Source: Pomphorhynchus laevis
Taxonomy: Eukaryota > Acanthocephala > Palaeacanthocephala > Echinorhynchida > Pomphorhynchidae
Assembly: GCA_012934845.2 (NCBI GenBank)
Contig: WNNJ02000176.1
Span: forward strand, 32,807-96,806
Length of the DNA: 64,000 bases
Direction of reading: 5' to 3'
Notes under the pieces: generated by a model
What the model saw: the letters and a program-made list of their open reading frames with translations, nothing else
What the model was told of the DNA's origin: nothing
Database searches by the model: none
Program-made: the position numbers and the translations under genes
Shown here: in pieces, positions 43,901 through 57,000 of the stretch
Numbering within the stretch: position 1 is the stretch's first letter
How the letters are laid out: each line of letters opens with the position of its first letter

Positions 43901-46900
43901 TGAACTATTCGGGAGTTACCAACGGAAAGCGACAACAGGCGGGTGTAAGGATACTTGCAAGTCCCCAGTTGTCGTTTGTAGTAGAGAGGTTTAACACAGT
44001 GAACGAAAAGCTGGCGTCTATGGGACTTTTAGTCAAAGAGGAAAAGGGGATAACTATTGAGTACGTATGCTGCCAACATTATTTTAGAATACGCAGCATT
44101 CGTGGAAGATCTTCAGTCTCTGTTTGAGAATGCTTCTATTTGAGATTCCCTCGTTCTATTGAGCGACTTCAATGCTCATGTTGGTAGCGACAGTAGCACT
44201 TGGAATGAAGGTTTAGGGAGGAACAGACTCTCCGATCTGAATGCGAGTGGTGTTGAATTATTGCGCTTTTGTTCTCGTAACAATTTGTGCATAACCAACA
44301 CCATGTTTTAACATAAGGGGATCCAAAGATGCACATGGCGTCAGGATTCTCTCAGTCAAAGATAAATGATCGATTTTGTAATCGTTCCATCTGATCTGCA
44401 ACGTTATTTTCTGGACACTAGTTTGAAGAGAGGGACTGAGCTGTTAACCGATCACTACATTGTAGTTAGTAAACTTCGATGGCATGATCGGATGCTAGAC
44501 AAGCCTGGTAAACCCAAACGTTGTGTGAGGGCGTACGGGGAGCTCTAGCAGATGTTTTTGTCAAATAACGTTTTTCTGGCTACATCCGGGAGGACTTCTC
44601 TCGGTTGCCAGAAGAGGTGAAGAGCATTGATCAGGACAGGGAGATGTTCATATCCTCGCTTGCCAAAGCATTGTCGCGGAGTAAATACTCAAACTGCTTG
44701 GTGGACACCTAACAGTTAGAGATTTTGACAACAGAAGAAGCTGGCTTATAAGGCAATTTTGTCAGATAAATCAGTGGAAGCTATAGACAAGTACCGAAAT
44801 GCAAAGAGAGTTTGAGCTCGAAAAGTTATTGAAGCAAAGAAGGCGGCTTGGGATAAGTCTGGAGAGCACTTAGAACTTGATTATAGATCGGCTTCGAAGA
44901 TGTTCTGGAGAACGATCAGGAACCTTCGTGTTGGCAAACAAAAAGCTCATCAAACTGTCTATGACAAGAGAGGGTTTATGGTGACTGACATTGAAGAAAC
45001 TCTTGGTTGTTGGAAAGAGCATTTTAGGAGTCTCCTTAATCCGATGGATATGCCTTCTCTTGTGGAAGTATAGCCTTTAGAACCACGGAAGAGCTCATCT
45101 TGTTGGAAGAGGTCATTGATATTGCTAAAAACGTCGTAATGGCAAGTCTTCTGTAGTAGACTAAATTCGAGCTGAAGCTATATAGGCTATCGACGTTGTT
45201 AGCATGAAGTAGCTAACACTAATCTTAAACGTGGCATTGAAGTTGGGCAAGGTTACAAGTGAGTGGCGAACTGGGGAGGTGGTACCGATCTTTATGAAAG
45301 GTGAGAGAAGAGTGTGTTTCAATTATCGGACCATCACTCTTCTTAGTCAAACTGGTAAGATATTTGCTACAATTCTTGACTTAACGATACAGCCTATAGT
45401 TGATGGACAGTTGCAAGAGAAACAATGCAGCTTTCGTCCATATCGTGTAACTACGGATCAGCTCTTTACTCTCTCAACTATCCTTGAACGGTCTCGGGAG
45501 TTCGCTCAACCCGTCTAAATGTGCTTTGTAAATTTGGAGAAGGCGTTCGACCAAGTTTTGCGAGAGAAGTTGTGGGAGGTACTAAGGGAGTATGGAGTAC
45601 GACACTATCTTTGGGTAGCTGTGGCTTCTCTGTATGAACAAAGTATGAGTTGTGTTCGTGTTCTAGGTAGGGAGTCTGATTCATTTCCAGTAGGATTTGG
45701 GCTCCGTCATGGTTGCACTTTATCTCCACTTTTGTTCCTTGTTTACATGGGAGACGGGTTGCTTTAACGGATGTCGGTCTTCAGTTCGGTTCGATCTGGA
45801 TGTAATCTCTCTTTTTGGATATGATGTTGTAGCTTCTTGTCTTAAGGACTTACAATGCCTACTAGACCCATACACGATGGAATACCAAGCGTCAGGGATG
45901 TTGGCTAGAACCTCCAAGACTGTTAATATGTGTTCGTCTACGATTCAGGTGTCAATGCCGACCCGATTTCGGAAAAGGTTCTTCCTAATGTTGAGGATTT
46001 CAAGTATATTTGGGTATTGTTCTAGATGGACGGCAGGAGCATCAAGGAGATTGAGAAGCGGATTTGTGCAGCTTACGCAGCCATGCGTTTTTGTACATAT
46101 ATGTCGCGATGAAGCAGAAGTTTAGTCTTCGTGCGAAACTTTCCGTTTATCACGCAATCTTTGATTCTATCTTAACCTATGGTCATGAAAATTGGGGTAT
46201 GATTGAATGGATAATATCTCGGATACATTCGACCGAAATGAGGTTCGTTCGCGGTGTGGCCGGTCTTAACCTTAAAGATAAGGTTAGGAATTCGGTCATC
46301 CGGAATGGACTCAGAGTAAAGTCGCTGCTTTTTCACATCGAAGAAAGTCATCATTTTTAAGGAGTAAGAAAGATTAAAAATATATAACGTTTTTGTAAGG
46401 ACCTTTAGTTTCGTCGAATTGGGATTGAAAATGCGCCCTTTATAGGCTGTCGATGCTGAAGTAAGTAGGAATTAAATCTAGTCAAATTAACTTTATTTAC
46501 ATCAAGAAAGAGTTCGATAACTGCCTGGAAGAGGATCGTTCTGATTGAATCAAAGTGGTATTTTATAGGCAGTAGGGTATCTTCTTATAACCGAAATCGA
46601 AGTAGGTCATGCAAGGTGGACAGTTGTTGATCCAAATGTTCAATACAGAATGTTCAATCAACCACTTCTGATGAAGCAATAGAATGTTGTGGAACGCATT
46701 GATAAACGTCAATAAAAAGTTGGGGCTGGTGGACATAAGATATTCAATGTTCCTTGACATGAGTAGTGTCTTAATCGGCGTAAAACAAAACATTAAGTAC
46801 TCGAAATACTGTTTTAGTGAAGTAAAGAGAGTATGTAAAAATATGTACCGACGCATTTTTATTCTAATATACTTAATAAAAAGATTAGAATATTTTTAAT

Positions 46901-47587
46901 AAAACATAGTTGATGTTTTTTTACTAAAGATCTATTATATGCTTTAAGTTACATATCCGATAACGAAAATCTAAACTATTTTCTACAAACTTCATTATAT
47001 TTATAAAAAAATATGCATTATCATTTAAATTTGTAAACTTTAAAAATATTTCACATACATGTATTGGGTACGAGAATTTTAGCTCTGACTTTTACGATGT
47101 AATTGACTCCATTACTATGTCTATTATTCCGTGAATGTTTCATAAACACATCAAGGAAGATATATCGTCCATCTGCAGGACCTACTATTGATTGTCTTTT
47201 CATATTGTTCGTAAGCAGTGGCATGCCTAGAAAATTTGCTCGAAATGACTCGATGTAGACATCAGAAAAGTAGACAGTTTGACAACACCTTTTTGGGAGT
47301 AAAAGCTAAATATAAAATTCAAAAAAGTAATAAAATGTTTCTTGATTATAAACAAATACAAAAGAAAATTAAAATATGAATGACTATCAATTTAGGATGT
47401 ACATACACAATTAAATAACAACAAGTCATTGTGCACGATAGGCGGTGGTAGTCTTAACTTAAAGAGCTCATTAGACCTCTGGATTTGTTCCGGGGTCTCA
47501 TCTGAAAAATAATACTATACAGGATATGGCCCAAGTACAGCAAAAATAAACCCTATGTAACTTTCTTAATTACAAGCAAATGACTCG

Positions 47588-47639
<52 letters not shown>

Positions 47640-50600
47640 TCTTATGTATATATACCACTTGATAGATATACCTCTTAATCTATGCAGTCAACATTATATA
47701 ATTATAGGTTTGCTTAAATCAGGACTGTCTGTATATATATAAAGCAAACATAAAATACTTTGCTTCTTTAAATGCAAACAGAAAATACTGAGAATATGTA
47801 CAGGTGATAATAAGCACTATAATTATAAACTTACCTCCAAAGACTGAATAGCTGACTGAATTACATCCTTATCTTCACATCTGACAACGATTTGGTTTCC
47901 GATTGTAACATGATAGACAAGGAGTCGAAATTTATTTATACCCAGTTTCTAAAAGCAATTAGTATAGTAGATAAAAACCTAAATAAAACATTAATACACT
48001 TAATATGCTTAAAATGTTTGCATGATTTTATTAAACTGTACATGATGTATTTCTTCTAATTTATAAATTAACATTTAAAGGAACTACATTTATATTAATG
48101 CGGTGAAGCTGTATATTATATAAAATGCTATACATAACATAGGTGATGTGATTTATAGTATAAATATGAGTAAGTAGCAACCACGAAAAAAATCAACAAA
48201 ACGGTACTTAATACCGTTTCGTCATCGTTTTGACTCATTAGTGCTCGGTATCTCCCACTGCTGGATGTTACGGAGGACCGGCAGACGACACGAGGCAAGT
48301 CAACACATACTTAGAGCTTACCTCGTGCTGTCTGTCGGTTCTCCTATGCATTCAGCAGTGGGAGATATCCTACACTAATAAGTCAAAACGATGATTATGA
48401 AACGGTATTAGATACCGTTTTGTTGATTCTTTATGGTTGCCACAAACTTATAAATTACTTCCCATGTAATCCTCACATCTCTAATAAATCCGTATTTTGT
48501 TTTAAATAGTTGATAACATGACCCATTATCTATAAAAAAATTACTGAAGCTGGATCAAAGAAAGGAGGAAACTTTATTTGATATTTTGCTAACCTAAGAT
48601 GATAACAGAGGTCAGCAAAATATCAATAAAAACATTTTCATATTTTCTTTGAATCAGCTCCAATAATTCTATACCGTATTTTGTATTTAACACATATCAC
48701 TGAATCACTTTCAAAAAGTAAAATGCAACAAAGACAGTGATATGTATGTTAAATGAGCAATGCAACCTTAATAACGTTTTATTCCTAGAAAATTTTCTAT
48801 GTAATATACAGAAATAAGATTGGGATCCAAATTCTAATTGGTATTTGCGAACACTTACCCGAGAAAGTATTCGTATATTTTCTAATGATCTTATCATATT
48901 TTTGTGATTTTGTTCCTCTAATTTGGAAGAAATAAGCAAGATGGTTCTTTGATCCTCAACATTGAGACAGGCAGGTTTTGACAAACTACTGTCTGGATCT
49001 GGGCCATTCTTAACATCTTGTTTTAGCGATGTGCTACTCGGATCCAAAGCATCATTGTTGTCTATGTTAATAGTTGAGTAATCATGATTGCAAATGGTCT
49101 TATTGTTGTCGTTGCTTTGTGTCGATGATTCTAAGCTTTCTAAAGCAAAATTAATATTAGTAAATTATACAAAACGTGAATCAAATTAAAACGTATTTAT
49201 TGAATTAGATTTTATTTCGGATCGGGAATATAAATATGGAAAATAATAACATGAGCGACGACTGATCAATTCAGTCTGTACACATATGTCAATGTGTACT
49301 CGAGTCAGTACATATGTAAGAACATGTGCACCATGTAAGTGTGCACATATAAATGTTAAATTCTGTGTGTACGTACCACCTTTCACGATTAGTTTGGATA
49401 GAATAAATACAAATTTATTACAAATTAATATGTATTTACCCTTTTCTAATAATTAGTCGTAAGTATATATAAGTGAATGAACAATTAACTTTTAATGTGA
49501 TAAATCTATACTGTGCATTATTACTATTAATTGTTGAAACATGAAAATTCGCTTAATAAGAATGATGTTAACGATAAAGGGGTATTTTTTTGTTAAATCA
49601 GTCTTGAATATCAAATAACACGTAGTAAATTAAATAAATTTCGATTCAAGATATAATGCTAAGGTAAGTCCTAATATGATTTATTGTATGTTATATATGG
49701 TATTTGCTTACACACTTAAATAATTTGGATTATATTGGTCAAAACTTTAAAGGTTTATTACGTAGCCCTGCTACTGGATGCACTTAGATATATAATCACA
49801 ATTTTGCCTTTCATGAATACAACAATTAGAACATGCACATTAGATATATACACAATCAAATCAGCTAACTGAGTCTATGTATTTTATATAATTATAAAAT
49901 AAACAAAACATAATAATGCTAAATCAAAATTTAATAATTAAATAATAAAATTAATAATTGTTTTTAGATTTTCTATAATTTAAATCAAGTTAAAAAAAAT
50001 TGAAATTCAAAATAAAAGCCAATTTTTATGAATTGACTAATAAATAACAGACGTTGTATCAGAATAAGAATTAGAGATCATCAGGAGGAACTGCTATGCT
50101 ATCAGGTTTCAGCCCCTAACTCCTCTACCCAACATAGCAGCGGGGCCAAATACATGCTAATGATATATTTCCTCTGAAATAACTATCTAGTATCTTATTC
50201 TAATACAAAGTATATTATTTATTATCCATCCATAAAAATTTGCCACTTAAGAGTTTAAATTTATTCTTTATATTATTGTGTTGATTTATATATTTTACTA
50301 TTTTCTGCTTGATGTTATTTTTATAGTAACCTAGTTTAAAATATGTATCTATTAAATTATTTAAATGATTTTGAAGAAAGCCAATATCATTACATATTGT
50401 TGCAATTCTTAAAATTTCATTATTTAATGTATTATATTTTATATTATATGGTATGCATGAATGCTCATGCAAAAATATGTTTCTTGTAAATTTAAATATG
50501 TCATCTTTACGATATAAATTAATAGTAGTTTTAGTTAATGTTAATTTAATGTTCATATCTGGATATACACCTTATTTATCATCAATATTGGTTTTGTTAA

Positions 50601-50952
50601 GAATAAGGCTACCTGGATAAATTTGTTCACTAATTGAATAAAAATTATTAGAATTAAATACACATATATCATCAATGTATCGAAACATATATTTCATATA
50701 TTTATATTGTTTAGATTTAGTTTTTACACAGTTATGAACAAATTCATATTCTATAAAGCTTAAAAACAAGTCAGCTATAATTGGGCTACTATTACCACCC
50801 ATTGGAACACCTTTTACTTGTCTAAATATAGATGTCCCTACTTTTAAATAATTTTGATTTATCAAAATATTTAAGGATTCTATTAATTCAATTTTATCCA
50901 TATATTTATATTTACTTGATGGTTTAATTTTTGTTAGATAGGCGTTATAGTT

Positions 50953-51022
<70 letters not shown>

Positions 51023-54000
51023 TTTTCCGAATATAAGATTAATTAATTTTACTTACGCTTCTTTAATATCTACTAAATCTAGATTTGTATAAAGCGTACT
51101 AAAATCGTATGTATTTATATTTTGAAAATTTATTCCTTTTGTCTGTTCTAAAAATTCTTTTGTAGAATTAATACTGAAATAGTGTTTTTTACCAGTATTA
51201 ATTTCGATTACTTTAAAATATTTTTTAAGTGTGCTTTAATTACTTTAAGTATTTTATTCATATAGACAGAAAGTGGTTTTAATGTACATTTAAACGCACT
51301 ACATATGAACCTAGGTTTTATTAGATTTTTATGTAATTTTGGTTTCCAATATAATATATAGGTAGAGTTTTATTATCTGATTCAACCTTTATACCCTTTT
51401 TATCCATTATAGAACAATGACTTGTAATAATTGTTTCTAAACTCAACTCACAACGTTCATACGTTAGATTTACATTTAAATCATTAGAATTAACATCTTA
51501 TATTAGTATATCATAATAAAGCTTTTTGCATATGAAGACAAAGTAATTACTAGCTTTATCAATAGTTGTTATTATATAGTTATTTTTTAATTTAGTAAGT
51601 TCTGTATACATATCTTTATTAATTTTATCTTTCCTTTTATAATTGTTTGTTATTTTCATTTTATTTTTAATTTTATCAAATATATAATCTTTCCAAATTT
51701 TATCTTAGATATATTCGAGCTTTCACTATTAATCAGCTTGCCAAAGTAATCGTTTAAATTTTAATGTTTTATTAAAATTAATTGCAAATCGCTTATTAGG
51801 AGAATGCAAATGAGCCTAAATTTATGTGATTTCAGTTAACTTGAATCTCATAAATTTATTTACTACGTGTTGTTTGATGTTGTGGCTGATTCGACAAAAA
51901 TTACCCCGTTATTTTAAACATATTTTTTATTAAGAGAATCAAATCAGCTAACTGAGTTACGTATTTAATGTAATAATAAAATTGAAAGAAATAATAATAA
52001 TAATTTATTTTTCGAACAAAGTTTTTTACAACACTTGAATTTCTTTTACATACACTGAAATTCTTTAATTTATTGTGTAGCCACTTTCGCTAATTTAAGA
52101 CTCAAGGCGATGCGCAAGTCTCGTATCGTTTGTTGATAAACCTGCCCATTCTTGTTTACTTCCTTGGTTGCTATTCGCTTTAGAATGACATTCGCATTTT
52201 GACCAACATACACAAATGTCCAACATGTACCGGGATGTCTTATCCCCAAATAAACCATTGCAGCCTACATCTAATTGAGCGTCATGTTCTCTGGTGGTAA
52301 TTAACTTTTCGAAACGAGATTTTCCAGTACAACCTGTAATCCAGGCTCAACGATTATATTTTTGCATACTTTTGCAAGCTCATACGCGATTGAATTTCTT
52401 ACTAAATTTTGGCGTATTATTGTCATACCTCCTACAAGGAGGTATAACAATAAACCCTGAAGATTCTATTCTGAATCAAATTCAGATATTTGCATGATTC
52501 TCTCTTTTATAGTTTTGTTTTCTTTTTTATTGTGTACATATCGCGCAATTAACTTTTGTGACTTTGTGAGGCTTTTTCACCATATAGACTGTCAAATAGA
52601 GATTGATACATTCCTCACGATGTAGCGTATTCGAGCTCTAGATGAACAGAAGGATCATTGATTCCCAGAGCGCCATACTTACGGGCCAGTGTTAATGCAT
52701 CATAAATACTCACATGTTCAACACAAATTACTCATGGTACAAGAATATTAATCAGTATTGAAGAAATAACACGAAACACGACTGATGATAGGGGACACGT
52801 TGGTTGCAAATAATTCCATTTGAATTGAATCGATTGCTTCAGTGCCATATATGCAACATGAGGATGAGTGTTTGAAAGATCACTTAATCTATTAAGGATC
52901 GAGCACCACTTTGTGACTCTTTCTGAGTCACGAATAATAATGCTAAAACAAAATTTAATAATTAAGTAATAAATAATTATAAATAATTTAATAATTATCT
53001 ATAAGATTTAATATAACTCATATTAACTTAAAATAAAAAATGAAATTTAAAATAAACGTCATTTTTATGAATTGACTAATAAATAACAGACGTTGTATCA
53101 GAATAAGAATTAGAGGTCATCAGGAGGAACTGCTATGCTATCAGGTTTCGGCCCCTAACTCCTCTACCCAACATAGCAGCGGGGCCAAATACATGCTAAT
53201 GATGTATTTCCTCTGAAATAACTATCTAGTATCTTATTCTAATGCAAAGTATATTATTTATTATCCATCCATAAAAATTTGCCACTTAAGAGTTTAAATT
53301 TATTCTTTATATTATTGTGTTGATTTATATATTTTACTATTTTCTGATTGATGGTATTTTTATAGTAACCTAGTTTAAAATATGTATCTATTAAATTATT
53401 TAAATGATTTTGAAGAAAGCCAATATCATTACATATTGTTGCAATTCTTAAAATTTCATATTTTAATAATTGATAGTAAAATGTAAGGCATGGATTTATT
53501 AGAAATAAATCCATCCTCATTTGTATTTAATTTTTTTAATTTTCGGGAACTGTCAGCTATAGTTAAACGACAACAAAAATTATTTTAATATTTCGCTAGC
53601 AACTACTAGCATCTTCAGAAAATTAACATAAAAATGAAAAACAAAATCATATAATGTTTCTCGTCGGTTTTCAATTGATGCAAATCAAATCAAAATCGTG
53701 GCTAACACTTGTTCATGTAACATTTTCGTTTGTAGGGAGCTTAGATTTACGAAAATTGGTAAAGAGTGAAGAAATAAATTTTACTTTTTATATTTTGATA
53801 AAAACGTTTTATTTTAAGAGAGAATTACAAAATTATTATTGTTAATTTAATTGTTTAGATTAACATTTTATAATTAAAACGATTAGACAATAATATTACA
53901 AAATATAAAAAACTATAAACATATAAATTATGTCGCTGATGAGTATTCAGTTAATTTTCATCTTTCATTCAAATCAGGTGATCTTAGTTTTGCTAAAAAT

Positions 54001-57000
54001 ATAATGCATACTAGGAAAACAGTTCAAATTTAATATTGTCATTACACATTTTTGGAATTACGGTTTAAGGCAAATTAATTGACACCAACATAAATGGACA
54101 TTTATAAAATGCATACACTTTTATAGTTAAATTGATATTGCATTTATAAATGCTATGTATTTATAAATTCAAAATTCACTCAATTGTCGTTTTATAAAAG
54201 TGTACTGACCTTCAGCTAATTCCAATTCATGAAGATGATCATCAGTTGGTTGACCTTCAAGAATTTCTTCATTAATTAATTGCGGTAAAGATCTCAATAT
54301 CCACGTGAACCAAGAATGCAATCGATACGATATATCAGGTAATGCAGTTAACTCAGAGAGAGATCTATCCATGATTGTATTTGGCATATACGAGCATCTA
54401 ACAGGGCGCGCTGGGTTAATCCCTAATTCATGATCGAAAACCATGTATGAGCATTCTTTAAGCTGATCAATAATTCGAGTAAATTGATCAATCAAATAAG
54501 ACCAGCAAGATGTCGACATAAATTTGTCGTTAAGTATGATTTGTAGACTGTACAATCTAGTTTGGCCTCTGGAATGTATGTCCTTCAAAAAGAAAGTACT
54601 GCATCCAACCATACAGTTTCCGTGGCCAAATAAAATTGATCCTCCTCGTCCCTGAGTTCGCTTAACACAAAATAATATTCAATTACATTTGTATGAATTT
54701 TTACGGAAAATTTATCTGTGCATATTGTTAAAGTGACTGAATCATTTATGTCACAAAAACATGATATTTACGCAATATACTAATTTGATATAAAATAATC
54801 TGCTTTTGTTTGACTACACCCGGGCTCGATGTTAAATTGCAGCACTTTAACCTCGCACCGAGTGCAATATGTTTAAAGAGGAAGACAAATTAAATACAAT
54901 TTTTACAAAAATGTATACATTCCCCTTGAACTAAAGCATTTATCTGCAATTAGTAAACGCTTTAAATTTTATATAATTTTTTAGCTTATGCAGATCTTAA
55001 ATCTAATATTCACATTTGTAATTTATGTGATAGTGCAATTTTAATTTACAATGTTAAGATCATACTCAAATGATACCATTCCGCGTGAATTTTCGTAATC
55101 ATATAAGCCCGATGCGAAAGAAAACGAAAACAGTAATAAATACCGTTTCGTCATTGCAATGACCCATCAGTGCCAGATCCCTCCCACTGCTAGATGCAGA
55201 GGAGGTTATTTGCCAATGCTTTTGCTAATGATCCTATTTGTTGAAGTCGTAGCGCTGGTTTAGCGCTCTACGAGGTTACTAAAGGTGTTCTAGTACCTCA
55301 TACACATGATTCGTTGATTGCCGTCTGCTAGTTTTCCTCTGCATTCAGCAGTTGGAGGGATTTGGCACTGATGAGTAATTGTGATGACGAAACGGTATCT
55401 ATTACTGTTATCGTCGTTTTTTCGCGTCTGGCTTAGATGATTACAAATTTAAGATTTTTTTTAATATCCTTTTGCTAATGATCCTATTTGTTGAAGTCGT
55501 AGCGCTGGTTTAGCGCTCTACGAGGTTACTAAAGGTGTTCTAGTACCTCATACACATGATTCGTTGATTGCCGTCTGCTAGTTTTCCTCTGCATTCAGCA
55601 GTTGGAGGGATTTGGCACTGATGAGTAATTGTGATGACGAAACGGTATCTATTACTGTTATCGTCGTTTTTTCGCGTCTGGCTTAGATGATTACAAATTT
55701 AAGATTTTTTTATCAATAATGTACTTTTGCAAACTTGTGCAAATCTTATCAGTTTATTGAAGACATGTATGGACACGTTTTCTTTACAAGCCATAATTCT
55801 TCCGTGCTACAAATTTAAGGTAAAATATTTGTTTTGTAAATAAACATTATGTGCCAATGCTCAAGACAGTTCTTCATTCTTGGGCAACTTGTCTTCTTTG
55901 AATACCCGTTTATTTATAAATAAATTGATATAAACTGGGCTATTAAGAACTTTGGCTACAGTATAAGTACTTTAGTACTTAAAATAAGTACAAATTATCT
56001 CACATGCACATTTATGCATTAGATGAGTATGTTTTGAATTACAAATTAATTGAATTAATTAAACAAATGGAGAGTGACGTACATTTAAATTAAATTGTTG
56101 AAATAAAATGAAAAATTTACTTTTTATGCAGAAATAAATTGGTGTTGTGATCAGCATTCACTGCTTTTTTACCTCATAATTTATATACAGATTTTAAAGT
56201 ATTATGTTTAATTCAATAGATCATGATAGAACATACCTCGGTATACAAACTTCGTAGACATGCAGTTCGCACTAAGTGAAATGTTGACGCATTTCGAGGG
56301 CAATCACTCGATATATAATATACTTCATTTTCATCATCGTAGCTGACTAGACAATTTTCTTTCTCCGAAAGCAGTTGACAAGACTGAAAAATTACAATCA
56401 ATAGTAAGTACAACTCACTTTTAAACTATGTACAGTAAATATTTTGAAACAAGATTTAGAATAAATAAAATATAAAAATAATTCTCATATAATTTTACAT
56501 ATAAGAGAATAAACCGACGAAACAAAATATGTGATTACATAATTTAGAACAAAAATTTACTAGAGAAATGTATTACTAAGAATCCGTGACAAATTATTTG
56601 ATACATTAATTTATAAAAATTAATTATTGAAATCAAAACTATCCCGCAGATTATTTAAAGGACGCCATAATTACAGGTATAATTTAAAGAAACGTATGTA
56701 AATGAGCAGCGAATATATATTATAAGTTCATCTATAAGTATACCTTCTTTGATAATTGCGAATTTCTTTGTATTAACTTTGTAATAGTAAAACTTTCTGT
56801 AAATGTTTAAGCATCAAACTTAATCAAGATAATTACTATTAAAATAAGTATATGAACTAAGCCAATATTAATTAATATTGGCATATTAATATTAATTAAT
56901 ATTAATTAATATTATAATCAATAATAATTAATTAATTATTAATTTATTAATAATTTAAATATATTTTTTAGAATTTCTTTATTATATTAGAAATTATATT

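Larger units (their letters stand above)
49857..51985 (-). mobile_element. PLE copy B, near-complete RT, broken
   Basis: Minus-strand PLE in FLCN intron 3, same orientation as the gene. Order: short direct repeat (AAATCAGCTAACTGAGT at 51,938), N-terminal region, RT blocks PKLHKNLIKPRFICSAFKC-like, TYDFSTLYTNLDLVDIKEA, GVPMGGNSSPIIADL and YIDDICVFN, a ~110-aa C-terminal region, structured 3' UTR, and the 3' end repeat (49,857). A TA microsatellite interrupts it at 50,957-51,020. Several breaks. The same terminal repeat at both ends fits the pseudo-LTR arrangement of PLEs. No GIY-YIG domain follows the RT. Confidence 0.85.

Noticed and set aside
45478-45917. Minus-strand frames within LINE-D
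   Set aside because: Shadows of the RT on the plus strand.
50080-50190. Delta-virus-type (HDV-like) ribozyme in the PLE 3' UTR
   Set aside because: The crossing helices superficially recall it, but the P3 hairpin and the expected catalytic C context cannot be placed on either strand.
55218-55300. tRNA-derived SINE head (AGCGCTGGTTTAGCGCTC)
   Set aside because: It resembles a tRNA A-box region only loosely; no B box follows at the right distance and the hairpin explanation is simpler.
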